A stretch of DNA of 64,000 nt from Ciceribacter lividus (GTDB taxonomy: Bacteria > Pseudomonadota > Alphaproteobacteria > Rhizobiales > Rhizobiaceae). The notes under the pieces were generated by a model. The model was given only the letters and a program-made list of their open reading frames with translations, did no database searches and was not told the origin of the DNA. Position numbers and translations under genes: made by a program. This document shows, piece by piece, positions 8,790-18,567 of this stretch; within the stretch, counting starts at the first letter, position 1, and every line of letters starts with the position of its first letter. The stretch lies in NCBI RefSeq assembly GCF_003337715.1, contig NZ_QPIX01000010.1, forward strand, positions 124,001 to 188,000, in the 5' to 3' direction.

Positions 8790-9651
8790 GCCCGCCGACA
8801 CCCGCACCGCCTTCCACGAGGCCGCCGAGGAGACCGCCGGCTGGCGCGTCGTGCTCACCGCCGTCGCCGTCCTGTTCATGGCGCTCGTCGTGCTGCTGCC
8901 GCTCGTTCTCGTCTTCGTCGAGGCCTTCCGCAAGGGCGCGTCCGCGTTCGTCGCCGCCCTTGCCGAGCCCGACGCGCTCTCGGCGATCCGGCTGACGCTC
9001 ACCGTCGCGGCGATCGCCGTGCCGCTGAACCTCGTCTTCGGGATTGCCGCCGCCTGGGCGATCGCCAAGTTCGAATTTCGCGGCAAGGCCTTCCTGACGA
9101 CGCTCATCGACCTGCCGTTCTCGATCTCGCCGGTCATCTCCGGCCTGGTCTATGTGCTCCTCTTCGGTTCCCTGAGCCTCATGGGGCCCTGGCTGAAGAG
9201 CCACGGCGTCGAGATCATCTTCGCCGTGCCGGGCATCGTGCTCGCCACCGTCTTCGTCACCTTCCCCTTCATCGCCCGCGAGCTGATCCCGCTGATGGAA
9301 CAGCAGGGCTCGGGCGACGAGGAGGCGGCAATCTCGCTCGGCGCCACCGGCTGGCAGACCTTCCGCTATGTGACGCTCCCGAACATCAAGTGGGGGCTGC
9401 TCTACGGCGTGCTGCTCTGCAACGCCCGCGCGATGGGCGAGTTCGGCGCCGTCTCGGTGGTCTCCGGCCATGTCCGCGGCCTGACCGAGACCATGCCGCT
9501 CCACATCGAGGTCCTCTACAACGAATACAATTTCGTCGCGGCCTTCGCCGTCTCGACCCTTCTCGCTCTGCTCGCCCTCGTCACGCTCGCGCTCAAGACC
9601 GTTCTGGAGCTGCACTACGGCGAGGAAATCGCAGCCAGCCGCAAACATTGA
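8779..9651 (+). CDS. cysW: sulfate ABC transporter permease CysW
   Basis: A 290-residue partner permease with six transmembrane segments. [20 protein letters not shown] and the EAA loop [22 protein letters not shown] are visible, as is [16 protein letters not shown], characteristic of CysW. The start overlaps the end of cysT; GGAGGT at 8767-8772 is the ribosome site. It works in the inner membrane with CysT, CysA and Sbp to import sulfate and probably thiosulfate. Confidence 0.95.
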   Translation: MSAKPADTRTAFHEAAEETAGWRVVLTAVAVLFMALVVLLPLVLVFVEAFRKGASAFVAALAEPDALSAIRLTLTVAAIAVPLNLVFGIAAAWAIAKFEFRGKAFLTTLIDLPFSISPVISGLVYVLLFGSLSLMGPWLKSHGVEIIFAVPGIVLATVFVTFPFIARELIPLMEQQGSGDEEAAISLGATGWQTFRYVTLPNIKWGLLYGVLLCNARAMGEFGAVSVVSGHVRGLTETMPLHIEVLYNEYNFVAAFAVSTLLALLALVTLALKTVLELHYGEEIAASRKH

Positions 9652-9664
9652 AAGGCCTGAGTGC

Positions 9665-10699
9665 ATGGATGTCACCATCACCAATATCCGCAAGGAATTC
9701 GGACAGTTTCCGGCGCTGCACGACGTTTCGCTCTCCGTCGGCTCCGGTGAGCTGATCGCGCTCCTCGGCCCCTCCGGCTCCGGCAAGACGACGCTTTTGC
9801 GCCTGATCGCCGGGCTCGAACAGCCGACCGCGGGCCAGATCTTCTTCGGCGACGAGGATGCCTCGCTGAAGAGCGTGCAGGAGCGCCATATCGGTTTCGT
9901 CTTCCAGCACTACGCGCTCTTCCGCCACATGACGGTTGCCGAAAACGTCGCCTTCGGCCTCAAGGTGCGCCCGGGCGCCACCCGCCCGCCGGCCGCCGAA
10001 ATCCGCCGCCGCGTCTCCGACCTTATCGACATGGTCCACCTGACCGGGCTTGAAAAGCGCTATCCCGCCCAGCTTTCCGGCGGCCAGCGCCAGCGCGTGG
10101 CGCTCGCCCGCGCGATGGCGATCGAACCCACCGTCCTGCTGCTCGACGAGCCCTTCGGCGCGCTCGACGCCAAGGTGCGCAAGGAGCTTCGCCGCTGGCT
10201 GAAGGAGTTCCACGAGCGCACCGGCCACACGACGTTCTTCGTGACCCACGACCAGGAGGAGGCGCTCGAACTCGCCGACCGCGTGGTGGTGATGAGCCAG
10301 GGGAAGATCGAGCAGGTCGGCACCGCGGACGACGTCTACGACCGCCCGAACAGCCCCTTCGTCTTCTCCTTCATCGGGGATTCCTCCAGCCTGCCGGTTT
10401 CGGTCAAGGATGGCGCCGTGCTCTTCGAGGGCAAGAGGATCGGCATCGGCGACGCTGGTCCGGATGGTGACGGCAGCATCTTCTTCCGCCCGCAGGACGT
10501 CGAGGCCGTCGCGGACGGTGACGCGCTTCGGGGGCGGGTGATCGCGAGCCGGCGTCTCGCCGGCACCCGGATCGCCGAGGTCGACATCTCGACCGACGGC
10601 ACCGGTCACCACATCGAGATCGAGGTGCCGCTGGAGGCCCAGGTTGTGGTGGGCGGCGATATCCGCTTCCGCCTGCAGCACTGGAAGCTGTTCCGGTAG
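9665..10699 (+). CDS. cysA: sulfate ABC transporter ATP-binding protein
   Basis: A 344-residue ATPase energising sulfate import. Walker A is GPSGSGKTT (35-43), the Q-loop is FVFQHYALF, the signature is LSGGQRQR (137-144), Walker B is LLLDEPFGALD (158-168), and the H-loop is VTHDQEEA. A TOBE-like regulatory domain fills roughly 240-344. It starts 13 bases after cysW ends and completes the operon; the next gene converges 24 bases downstream with no obvious terminator hairpin. Confidence 0.96.
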   Translation: MDVTITNIRKEFGQFPALHDVSLSVGSGELIALLGPSGSGKTTLLRLIAGLEQPTAGQIFFGDEDASLKSVQERHIGFVFQHYALFRHMTVAENVAFGLKVRPGATRPPAAEIRRRVSDLIDMVHLTGLEKRYPAQLSGGQRQRVALARAMAIEPTVLLLDEPFGALDAKVRKELRRWLKEFHERTGHTTFFVTHDQEEALELADRVVVMSQGKIEQVGTADDVYDRPNSPFVFSFIGDSSSLPVSVKDGAVLFEGKRIGIGDAGPDGDGSIFFRPQDVEAVADGDALRGRVIASRRLAGTRIAEVDISTDGTGHHIEIEVPLEAQVVVGGDIRFRLQHWKLFR

Positions 10700-10723
10700 G
10701 GCAGGGTGAGGCGCACGTTCTCC

Positions 10724-12034
10724 TTACACCAGGAAGATCGAGATGATCGGAAAGGCTGTCAGGATGACGATGCGCAGGAGGTCGGCCGTCACGAAGGGAA
10801 CGATCCCGCGGTAGGTCTCGCGGATTTCGACGTCCCGCGACATCCCGGAGATGATGAACAGGTTGAGGCCGACCGGCGGGGTGATCATGCCGATCTCGGC
10901 CACCATCAGCACGAGGATGCCGAACCAGATCGCGAAATGCTCGGGGCTGAGCCCGAAGTCCATCGCGGTGACGATCGGAAAGAAGATCGGCACCGTGAGT
11001 ACGATCATCGACAGCGAATCCATGATGCAGCCGAAGACGATGTAGAGCAGCAGGATGATGACGAGCACCGTCATCGGGGCAAACCCCTGCGTCGTCACCC
11101 ATTCGGCGCCCACCTGCGGCAGCCGTGAGAAGGCGAGAAAGGAGTTGAACACCGAGGCGCCGAGCACGATGAAGAAGATCATGCCGGTCGAGACCGCCGT
11201 ATCCTTGAAGCAGGCGAGCAGCGACCTGCGGTCGAGACCACCCTTCGCCCAGGCGACGAGGCCCGCGCCGCCGGCGCCGATCGCTGCAGCTTGCGTCGGC
11301 GTGAACCAGCCGAGATAGATGCCGCCGACGACGAGGAAGAAGATCGCAGCAACCGGCCAGACGGCGACGAGTGCCGGCACACGCTCGGCCCACGGAATGC
11401 GCGCGGCGTGGCCGGCACTCTCCGGCTTCACCCGCACGTAGATTGCGATCACGACCAGATAGGAAAAGGCGGCCAGCAGTCCGGGCACGAAGGCGGCGAG
11501 GAAGAGCTTGGCGATGTTCTGCTCGGCGAGGATCGCATAGATGACGAGCACGACCGAGGGCGGAATGAGGATGCCGAGCGTGCCGCCGGCGGCAAGCGCC
11601 GCGCTGGCAAGTCCGCCGGAATAGCCGTTGCGCTTCAGTTCCGGCAGCGCCACCTGCGCCATGGTCGCGGCGGTCGCGAGCGACGAGCCGCAGATCGAGC
11701 CGAAGCCGGCGCAGGCGCCGACCGCCGCCATGGCGACGCCGCCCTTGCGGTGCCCGAGGAAGGCGGCGGCGGCGTTGAAGAGCGCCTGGCTCATGCCGCC
11801 GCGGGCGGCGAATTGCCCCATCAGCAGGAAGAGCGGGATGATCGACAGCGAATAGTTGGCGTTCGTCGCCCAGGAGATCGCCTTCATCTGCGAGAGGATC
11901 GGCGTCCACTTGCCGAGCACGATATAGGTTCCGACCACGCCCGTGCCGAGCATGGCCGCGGCGATCGGCACGCGCATGAAGATCAGGAGAATGAGGACCG
12001 GAAAGGACCAGAGACCGATTTCGACGCTGCTCAT
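10724..12034 (-). CDS. TRAP transporter large permease (DctM family)
   Basis: A 436-residue protein with about 12 hydrophobic segments, the size and pattern of DctM/SiaM large subunits. Recognisable parts are ALGTGVVGTYIVLG-like N-terminal helices, GSICGSSLATAATMAQVALPEL, and LAAGGTLGILIPPSVVLVIYA, the conserved TRAP-M loop. It carries out sodium-coupled uptake of an organic acid delivered by the periplasmic subunit. Its start codon overlaps the stop of the Q subunit (TGATG), so translation is coupled. The substrate cannot be deduced from sequence here. Confidence 0.93.
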   Translation of the reverse strand: MSSVEIGLWSFPVLILLIFMRVPIAAAMLGTGVVGTYIVLGKWTPILSQMKAISWATNANYSLSIIPLFLLMGQFAARGGMSQALFNAAAAFLGHRKGGVAMAAVGACAGFGSICGSSLATAATMAQVALPELKRNGYSGGLASAALAAGGTLGILIPPSVVLVIYAILAEQNIAKLFLAAFVPGLLAAFSYLVVIAIYVRVKPESAGHAARIPWAERVPALVAVWPVAAIFFLVVGGIYLGWFTPTQAAAIGAGGAGLVAWAKGGLDRRSLLACFKDTAVSTGMIFFIVLGASVFNSFLAFSRLPQVGAEWVTTQGFAPMTVLVIILLLYIVFGCIMDSLSMIVLTVPIFFPIVTAMDFGLSPEHFAIWFGILVLMVAEIGMITPPVGLNLFIISGMSRDVEIRETYRGIVPFVTADLLRIVILTAFPIISIFLV

Positions 12035-12573
12035 CAGTGGCTACCCATGGAGACGACGATGGAGTTGCCGTGGCGGAGCGCCCGAAGATCGGCGGCGACG
12101 ACGAAGAGACAGACGAGAAGATTGGCGAGCATCAGCACGAAGGCGGCGGCAAAGCCCCACCAGACCGGAAGCAGCAGCAGCGGGGTCGTTTCGCCGTTGG
12201 CATACTTGTCGAGAAGCCCGATGCCGTGCCGCCAGGTGAGCACCGCAAAGAGGATGGCGACGATGAGGTCGCCGGCAAGTTGCGCGTAGTCCATCGCCTT
12301 GCCGCCGAAGGCGCTCATCACGAGATCGACGCCGACATGGCCGCGCTTCAGCTGGCAATAGGGCAGGAAGGCGAAGACCGCCAGCCCGCAGAGCGCCTCG
12401 ACGAGTTCGATTTCGCCGGGAAGCGGGCGGATGGTCACGCTGCCGACGATCGAAACGCCGGTGAGGAGGCAGGCGAGAACGAGGCAGGCGCCGCCGAAGA
12501 CGACGAGCGTGGTGGCGAGCCGTGCGGCCCGGCGCTCCCAGCGCCCGAATGCGGAAATAGTCTCGATCGCCAT
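12034..12573 (-). CDS. TRAP transporter small permease (DctQ family)
   Basis: A 179-residue protein with four transmembrane segments, typical of DctQ subunits. FLPYCQLKRGHVGVDLVMSAF contains the conserved loop of the family between helices. It forms the membrane complex with the adjacent M subunit, whose start overlaps its stop by one base. The P subunit lies upstream on the same strand, 91 bases away. Confidence 0.9.
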   Translation of the reverse strand: MAIETISAFGRWERRAARLATTLVVFGGACLVLACLLTGVSIVGSVTIRPLPGEIELVEALCGLAVFAFLPYCQLKRGHVGVDLVMSAFGGKAMDYAQLAGDLIVAILFAVLTWRHGIGLLDKYANGETTPLLLLPVWWGFAAAFVLMLANLLVCLFVVAADLRALRHGNSIVVSMGSH

Positions 12574-12664
12574 GTCTTCCTCGATGTCTCCTCGATCAGG
12601 GATGGCACCCGTGGTGCGGAACGGAAGGGCCGGGCGCCTCGTGGCGATCCCGGCCCGCCGGGGC

Positions 12665-13699
12665 TTACTTGCTGTACTGGTCGATCAGTGCGACGGCGTC
12701 GTTGTAGAGCGTCGTCCCGTCGAGGCCCTTGGCGTCCATGTCGGCGATCCACGCCTTGGTTACGTTTTCGCCGGCAGCCCGCCAGCGGGCGGTCTCCGTC
12801 TCGTCGAGCATGATCGTCGTGTTGCCGGCCTTGTCGGCGATTTCCTTGCCGCGGATGTCGCCCTGGTCCATCGCGACGCCGAACTTGCGGGCGAGTTCAC
12901 GACCGGAATTGTCGTCGATCACCTTCTTGAGGTCGTCGGGGAGGGCGTCGTAGCTGTCCTTGTTCATGGCGAACAGGAAGGTGCCGGTATAGAGGCCGTT
13001 CTTGCCGGAGAAGCCGGTGTGGTTCGGCGCGAGTTCGGCGATCTTGATCGCTGGCGTCACTTCCCACGGCACGACGGTGCCGTCGATGACGCTCTTCGAC
13101 AGGCTCTCCGGCACCGCCGTCACCGGCATGCCGATCGCCGAGGCGCCCATCGCCTCCAGCATCTGGTTGACGACCTTTGAGGTGCCGCGCACCTTCAGCC
13201 CGTTCATGTCCTCGAGCGATTTCACCGGCTTGGAGCCGATCGTGTGGATGAGGCCGGGGCCGTGGGTATGCACAGCAAGCACGTGGTAGTCCTGCAATTC
13301 GTCCTTCAGGTGCTTCTCGTAGTAGTCGTAGAAGGCGAGCGAGGTCGCTTCGCCCGTCGTCACCATGAAGGGCAGTTCGAACGCTTCCGATTTCGGGAAG
13401 CGGCCGGGCGTGTAGCCGATGACGGTCCAGATCAGGTCGACGACGCCGTCCTTAACCTGGTCGACGAGTTCGGCCGGCTTGCCGCCGAGCTGCATGGCCG
13501 GATAGAGCTCGACCTCGATGCGTCCGCCCGAATCGGCCTTGACCTTCTCCGCCCAGGGCGTGAGCACCTTGGCCGGAATGGTCGCCTGCGGCGGCAACAT
13601 CTGGTGTAGTCTGAGAACGACGTCCGCCGCAAAGGATGCGGTGGCGGACAGCGCGAGTGCGAGGCCGGCGAGCCCCGTCATGACGGTCTTGTGAAGCAT
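12665..13699 (-). CDS. TRAP transporter substrate-binding protein (DctP family)
   Basis: A 344-residue periplasmic protein. Residues 1-24 are a signal peptide ending SATASFA before ADVVLRLHQMLPPQA. The middle has the DctP signature GLKVRGTSKVVNQMLEAMGASAIGMPV and ends with a long helix region. GGAGGAG directly before ATG 13699 fixes the start; the frame is open 25 codons further but without support. It captures the substrate for the two permease genes that follow. The substrate is unknown; binding proteins with this general pattern often take C4 or other carboxylates. Confidence 0.92.
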   Translation of the reverse strand: MLHKTVMTGLAGLALALSATASFAADVVLRLHQMLPPQATIPAKVLTPWAEKVKADSGGRIEVELYPAMQLGGKPAELVDQVKDGVVDLIWTVIGYTPGRFPKSEAFELPFMVTTGEATSLAFYDYYEKHLKDELQDYHVLAVHTHGPGLIHTIGSKPVKSLEDMNGLKVRGTSKVVNQMLEAMGASAIGMPVTAVPESLSKSVIDGTVVPWEVTPAIKIAELAPNHTGFSGKNGLYTGTFLFAMNKDSYDALPDDLKKVIDDNSGRELARKFGVAMDQGDIRGKEIADKAGNTTIMLDETETARWRAAGENVTKAWIADMDAKGLDGTTLYNDAVALIDQYSK

Positions 13700-13861
13700 G
13701 TTCTCCTCCCAAAGCATGCGGACATGGCGCGAAGCGGATGCCGGTTTTCTCCCCGTCGCCGGCCCGTGCTGCACGCTGTGCCCGCACGGCCGCCGTCGTA
13801 TCGCCGACAGTCCTCCTCTTGACTGTCATGCTTGCAGAAGTCCGCCGCGTCATCAAATAAC

Positions 13862-13882
13862 GTTATGATCCGAAATCATAAC
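13862..13882. promoter_or_regulatory. 21-bp palindrome upstream of the TRAP operon
   Basis: GTTATGAT (13862-13869) and ATCATAAC (13875-13882) form perfect 8-bp arms around a 5-base spacer, about 163 bases before the DctP start and just beyond the 3' end of the ClC gene. It looks like a dimeric repressor site for the TRAP operon. No regulator gene is adjacent. Confidence 0.5.
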
Positions 13883-13920
13883 CATTCTGATATGGAAAAC
13901 CGCACTTCTGGGTGGTTTTC

Positions 13921-15291
13921 CTATTGTTGTGCTTCTGGCTTCTCCTGCCGGACCTCGTTGCGGCTGCGGCGGATGCCCTCGGCGACGAAGGCGCGCGAGA
14001 GGCCGTGGTAGAGTGGCTCGCGGGCGATCATCCGCGAGGTGACGTATCCGAGCATGGCGCAGGCCATCAGGCCGATGACGCCTTCGTGGTTGTCAGTCAT
14101 CTCGAGGATGATGACGAAGGCCGTCATCGGCGCCTGCACCACGCCGGCGAAATAGCCGGCCATGCCGAGCACGGAGGCGAGCGCGATGCTGGTGCCGAGA
14201 AGATGTCCGACCGTGCTGCCGAAGCCCGCGCCGACGGAAAGCGAGGGTGCGAAGATGCCGCCGGGAATCCCCGACATCATCGACAGGAATGTCGAGAGCA
14301 GCTTTTCGAGGAAGAAGAGGAGGGGCAGTGCGTCCCCTTCGACGGCGCTGCGGGCCTGATCGTAGCCGGTTCCGAAGGTCGCGCCGCCTGCTACGACGCC
14401 GATGATCGCGACCGCGGCGCCGCATCCGGCGGCGAGCACCAGTGAACGTCGCAGCGGGTCCGGCTGCGCCCAGCGCTTGATGCGCCGGGAGAGCCGGAGT
14501 GCGGAGGCGCTGAAGGCCGCGCCGAGTGCGCCGCCGCCCACGCCGCAGATCACCACGAGCAGCCATTCCAGGGGGTCGTTCGCCGCCTCCGGGGCCGAAC
14601 CGAAATAGGTGTAGCTTCCGACGAGGCCCAGTGCCGCGAGACCGGAAAGGATGACCGCCGTGAGCACCAGGCCGTTCGCCCGTGATTGGTACGTCCGGCT
14701 CATTTCCTCGATGGCGAAGACGATGCCGGCGAGCGGGGTGTTGAAGGCTGCCGCGATCCCTGCGGCGGAGCCGGCAAGGATCAGCCCCTTGGCCTGTGCC
14801 ATGCCGCCGAGCCGGGCGGCCTGCAGCATGATCGAGGCGCCGACCTGCACCGTCGGTCCCTCGCGGCCGATCGACGCGCCAAAGAAGAGTCCGGTCACGG
14901 TGAGCAGGATCTTGCCGAAGGCGAGCTTCAGCGAGAGTAGCCGGTCGCGGTCCTCCGGCTGGCGCAGGTGCCGGGCGGCGATCGCCTGGGGAATGCCCGA
15001 CCCCTGGGAGCCGGGAAAAACCCTGGTCGCGAGATAGGCGCAGAGGGTGAAACCGACCGGGGTCATGAGGAGCGGCAGCAGGAAGTTCCAGTCTCCCCCG
15101 CTTGTCAGGTCGTGAAAGCGCAGCTGCGCGGCGTCCGCGAGTTTCGCAAAGACGACACTGATGACGCCGATGGCCAGCGCACCGATCCAGAACACCATTC
15201 TCGGTTTCCAGACGCGCCAGGAACCCCACATCGCACGGGAGCGTCGGAGCATCTTCAGCTTCTTGTAGTCGGTCGGCATCATCGGACTCAT
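13921..15291 (-). CDS. ClC-family chloride/proton antiporter
   Basis: A 456-residue membrane protein with all the selectivity-filter motifs: GSGIP (97-101), GREGP (142-146, gating Glu 144) and GGIFAP (344-349). IEEM at 194-197 supplies the inner glutamate equivalent to the proton-transfer Glu of E. coli ClcA, so an exchanger rather than a channel is expected. No C-terminal CBS domains are present. It probably moves chloride out and protons in at the inner membrane, useful in acid shock. The first Met was chosen; two further Met codons follow at 15282 and 15279. It stands alone between the TRAP operon and an opposite-strand nuclease gene. Confidence 0.93.
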   Translation of the reverse strand: MSPMMPTDYKKLKMLRRSRAMWGSWRVWKPRMVFWIGALAIGVISVVFAKLADAAQLRFHDLTSGGDWNFLLPLLMTPVGFTLCAYLATRVFPGSQGSGIPQAIAARHLRQPEDRDRLLSLKLAFGKILLTVTGLFFGASIGREGPTVQVGASIMLQAARLGGMAQAKGLILAGSAAGIAAAFNTPLAGIVFAIEEMSRTYQSRANGLVLTAVILSGLAALGLVGSYTYFGSAPEAANDPLEWLLVVICGVGGGALGAAFSASALRLSRRIKRWAQPDPLRRSLVLAAGCGAAVAIIGVVAGGATFGTGYDQARSAVEGDALPLLFFLEKLLSTFLSMMSGIPGGIFAPSLSVGAGFGSTVGHLLGTSIALASVLGMAGYFAGVVQAPMTAFVIILEMTDNHEGVIGLMACAMLGYVTSRMIAREPLYHGLSRAFVAEGIRRSRNEVRQEKPEAQQ

Positions 15292-15559
15292 TGCACGGAG
15301 CGGGACATTCGGCTGCAGGAAGGGCAGGAGCCGGTTGGCGAAAGTCGATCAGTCAGGCCTACTTCGGAATGTGTCTGCGAGGCAAGGAGATATCCCCGAC
15401 GGTCCGCTTTTCCGGCCCGAACGCAGTGCTTCGGAACCCCGGAGACCTGCCGGAGGGATGTGACAACCACTACCGGAATCTTGGGGTTATATTTCCGCGT
15501 TAGTTGTGCTCTGCTAGACGCACATGGGGTTTCCGGTGCAACGGTAGGGGAAGCGCACG

Positions 15560-16639
15560 ATGGTCGTCGTCAGTACGTTCAATGTCGAAAATCTGTTCTC
15601 GCGTCCGAAGGTTCTCAACATGGCGGACCACGCGCAGGCGGCGGAGATATTGCGGCGCGTCAACCGGTTTTCCGAACTCCTCGACATGCGCAACTACCGT
15701 CCTTATGCCGACGAAATCCGGACGCTCTACGTCGCGCTCAAGGACTATCTGGCGATCAATATCCGCTCCTCGCGGGTCGGCCGCAACATCCTGACGGCCG
15801 ACGGCGACCTGATCGCCAAGGGGCGGGAGGACTGGGACGGCTTCGTCGACCTCAAGCGCGAACGCTTCAGCGAGGAGCAGATCCAGTTCACCGGCAAGGT
15901 GATCAAGGAGGTTAAGCCGGACATCCAGTGCTTCGTCGAGGTCGAGAGCGCCGGCACGCTGGCCAGGTTCAACACCGACATCCTGAATTCGTGGTTCAAG
16001 GACAAGATCGTCGTCGACGGCAACGATCCGCGCGGCATCGACGTGGCGCTCGCGAGCCGCGCCCTCTACCCGATCAGGACGGTGAAGACCAATGTCTTCG
16101 CGCGGGATTCCGAAGGGATCATCTTCTCCCGCGACTGCCTCGAAGTGGAGATCGACATCGACGGGCGGTCGCTCTTCGTCCTGGTCAACCATTTCAAGGC
16201 GAAGGATGCGACGCCGGCGGTATCGGACCACAAGCGCATGCGCCAGGCGAAGGCGGTCGCGCAGATCCTCAGGACCCGCTACGACCTTTCGAAGGACCTC
16301 GTGCTGGTCGCCGGTGACTTCAACGACGAGCCGGACAGCGGGCCGCTGGAGCCGCTCCTCGCGGCCCCGGAACTCACCAACGTGCTTGATGTCCTCGACT
16401 GGCCGCAGGATGACCGCTGGACCTATTATTACGGCAAGAAGCACGAGCGCAACGCGATCGACTACATCCTCGTCTCGGATGCGCTGAAGCCCCTCGTGAA
16501 GCGGGCGGGCTTCGAGCGTCGCGGCATCGCAGGCCTCGACGAGATCACCGGCGGCGCCGAGAGCTCCTTCCCCGGCATCACCAGCTGGAAGCTCGCCGCC
16601 TCCGATCACGCCGCGCTCTGGGTCGAACTCGACCTTTGA
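15560..16639 (+). CDS. endonuclease/exonuclease/phosphatase (EEP) family protein
   Basis: A 359-residue soluble protein with the EEP metal-dependent fold. STFNVENLFSR at the N-terminus gives the metal-binding Asn. Further motifs are PDIQCFVEVES (catalytic Glu), LVNHFKAK, LVAGDFNDEP (Asp/Asn pair) and a final AASDHAALWVEL (Asp-His). It has no signal peptide, so it is probably cytosolic, cleaving nucleic acid or another phosphodiester. AGGGGAAG before ATG 15560 is the ribosome site. It converges on betA. Confidence 0.88.
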   Translation: MVVVSTFNVENLFSRPKVLNMADHAQAAEILRRVNRFSELLDMRNYRPYADEIRTLYVALKDYLAINIRSSRVGRNILTADGDLIAKGREDWDGFVDLKRERFSEEQIQFTGKVIKEVKPDIQCFVEVESAGTLARFNTDILNSWFKDKIVVDGNDPRGIDVALASRALYPIRTVKTNVFARDSEGIIFSRDCLEVEIDIDGRSLFVLVNHFKAKDATPAVSDHKRMRQAKAVAQILRTRYDLSKDLVLVAGDFNDEPDSGPLEPLLAAPELTNVLDVLDWPQDDRWTYYYGKKHERNAIDYILVSDALKPLVKRAGFERRGIAGLDEITGGAESSFPGITSWKLAASDHAALWVELDL

Positions 16640-16644
16640 GACCC

Positions 16645-16664
16645 GGAGCGCCTCGCAGCGCTCC
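16645..16664. terminator. hairpin between convergent EEP and betA genes
   Basis: GGAGCGC (16645-16651) pairs with GCGCTCC (16658-16664) in the 33-base gap between two converging genes. There is no T-run on either strand, so it is at best a weak bidirectional terminator. Confidence 0.4.
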
Positions 16665-16672
16665 GCGACCGG

Positions 16673-18325
16673 TCAGCGGTCGCTTGTTTCCCAGCGCGGA
16701 TTGATCCACGGCTCCTGGTTCGACCGCGGCAGCGGCTGCTTGCCGAGAATGTGGTCGGACGCCTTCTCGCCGGTCATGATCGACGGACCGTTGAGGTTGC
16801 CGTAGGTAATGTCGGGGAAGATCGACGAGTCCGCGACGCGCAGACCCTCGACGCCGATCACCCGGCATTCCGGGTCGACCACCGACATCGGATCGTCCTT
16901 CGATCCCATCTTGTTCGTGCCGCAGGGGTGATAGGCGCTTTCCAGGTGCTCGCGCAGGAAGGCGTCGATCTCATCGTCCGTCTGCACATGCTCGCCCGGC
17001 TGGATTTCCGGACCGCGATAATCGTCGAACGCCTTCTGCCCGAAGATCTCGCGGGTGAGGCGCACGCAGTGGCGGAATTTCACCCAGTCTTCCTCGGTGC
17101 TCATGTAATTGAAGCGGATCACCGGATCGGCCATCGGGTCGGGCGAGTGCAGCGTCACCGCGCCGCGCGACTTCGAGTGGTTGTATCCGACATGCACCTG
17201 GAAGCCGTGGCTCTTGGCCGCCGCCTTGCCGTCGTAGGAAATGGCGACGGGGAGGAAGTGGAACTGGATATCCGGCTGCTTCACGCCCGGTGCCGAGCGC
17301 ACGAAGGCGCAGCTCTCGAACTGATTGGAAGCGCCAAGCCCCGTGCCGGAGAAGAGCCATTGCGCGCCCGCAACCCCCTGCCAGAACCAGGGCAACCAGG
17401 AATAGAGCGTGACCGGCTTCGTCGAGACCTGCTGGAAATAGAACTCCATATGGTCCATCAGGTTGGCGCCGACGCCCGGACGATCGGCCACGACCTCGAT
17501 CCCCATCTCCTTCAGATGCGCCGCCGGGCCGATGCCGGAGAGCATCAGCAGCTTCGGCGAATTGAAGGCCGAGGCCGAGACGATCACCTCGCGGTTGGCG
17601 CGCACCACCTCGATCTTGCCGGCGCGCTCGATCTCGACGCCGACCGCGCGGCCGTTCTCGATGACGACCCTGCGGGCGAAGCAGCGCACGAGCTCGACGT
17701 TCGGCCGTTTCAGCGCGGGCTTCAGATAGGCGTTGGCGGCGGACCAGCGGCGCGACTTCCAGATGGTCTGCTCCATCAGGCCGAAGCCTTCCTGCTTCTC
17801 GCCGTTGTAGTCGTCCGTCACCTCGAAGCCCGCCTGCCGGCCCGCCTCGACGAACGCCTTGAACAGCGGGTTCTTCACCGGCCCGCGCTGGACGTGCAGC
17901 GGTCCGTTGGTGCCGCGCCAGCCCTCCTGGCCGCCGTGAGAATGCTCCATGCGCTTGAAGTAGGGCAGCACGTCCGCATAGCCCCAGCCCTTGGCGCCGG
18001 CCTCTTCCCAGCGGGTATAGTCTTCCGCCGACCCACGCACATAGACCATGCCGTTGATCGACGACGAGCCGCCGATCACCTTGCCGCGCGGCGCGGTGAT
18101 GCGCCGGTTGTTGAGGTTCGGCTCGGGCTCGGAGAGATAGCCCCAGTTGTAGCGCTTCATGCTCATCGGCCAGGCGAGTGCCGCCGGCATCTGGATGAAC
18201 GGCCCGGCATCCGACCCGCCGTATTCGAGGACCATGACAGTGTGCTTGCCGTCTTCCGACAGGCGATAGGCCATGGCCGATCCGGCCGAGCCGGAACCGA
18301 TGATGATGTAGTCTGCGCTGTTCAT
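16673..18325 (-). CDS. betA: choline dehydrogenase
   Basis: A 550-residue GMC-family flavoprotein oxidising choline to betaine aldehyde at the inner membrane. The FAD-binding GSGSAG motif is at residues 10-15, the GMC signature [20 protein letters not shown] follows, and the active-site His 466 is in [16 protein letters not shown] extends the frame to 18340, but ATG 18325 ([10 protein letters not shown]) is the natural start. It lies downstream of betB with a palindromic repeat between, so read-through from the betI promoter may be reduced. No choline-sulfatase gene (betC) is present in the cluster. Confidence 0.95.
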   Translation of the reverse strand: MNSADYIIIGSGSAGSAMAYRLSEDGKHTVMVLEYGGSDAGPFIQMPAALAWPMSMKRYNWGYLSEPEPNLNNRRITAPRGKVIGGSSSINGMVYVRGSAEDYTRWEEAGAKGWGYADVLPYFKRMEHSHGGQEGWRGTNGPLHVQRGPVKNPLFKAFVEAGRQAGFEVTDDYNGEKQEGFGLMEQTIWKSRRWSAANAYLKPALKRPNVELVRCFARRVVIENGRAVGVEIERAGKIEVVRANREVIVSASAFNSPKLLMLSGIGPAAHLKEMGIEVVADRPGVGANLMDHMEFYFQQVSTKPVTLYSWLPWFWQGVAGAQWLFSGTGLGASNQFESCAFVRSAPGVKQPDIQFHFLPVAISYDGKAAAKSHGFQVHVGYNHSKSRGAVTLHSPDPMADPVIRFNYMSTEEDWVKFRHCVRLTREIFGQKAFDDYRGPEIQPGEHVQTDDEIDAFLREHLESAYHPCGTNKMGSKDDPMSVVDPECRVIGVEGLRVADSSIFPDITYGNLNGPSIMTGEKASDHILGKQPLPRSNQEPWINPRWETSDR

Positions 18326-18367
18326 CTCAGTTGGCTCCAAACGTTCTCTTGATGTTGTACCCTGTCA

Positions 18368-18542
18368 GCCCCCCTCTGGCCTGCCGGCCATCTCCCCCAC
18401 AGGTGGGGAGATCACAAGGGGCACGACCTTCGCGTCCCATGAACGGCATGGCGCTTGGTGAGGCTGTTTGTTTGGGGAGGATGGTGCGGCCAGCCGATCT
18501 CCCCCCTTGTGGGGGAGATGCCCGGCAGGGCAGAGGGGGGCG
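18368..18542. repeat. G/C-rich palindromic intergenic repeat (RIME-like), betB-betA gap
   Basis: Two inverted half-elements at 18368-18415 and 18497-18542, both built from CCCCCCTCTG...CTGCCGG and ATCTCCCCC...GGGGAGAT modules, fill most of the 242-base gap between betB and betA. It is the same class as the elements between the cys genes. Confidence 0.8.
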
Positions 18543-18567
18543 AACTTGCGCTACGGCTAGCATCATC

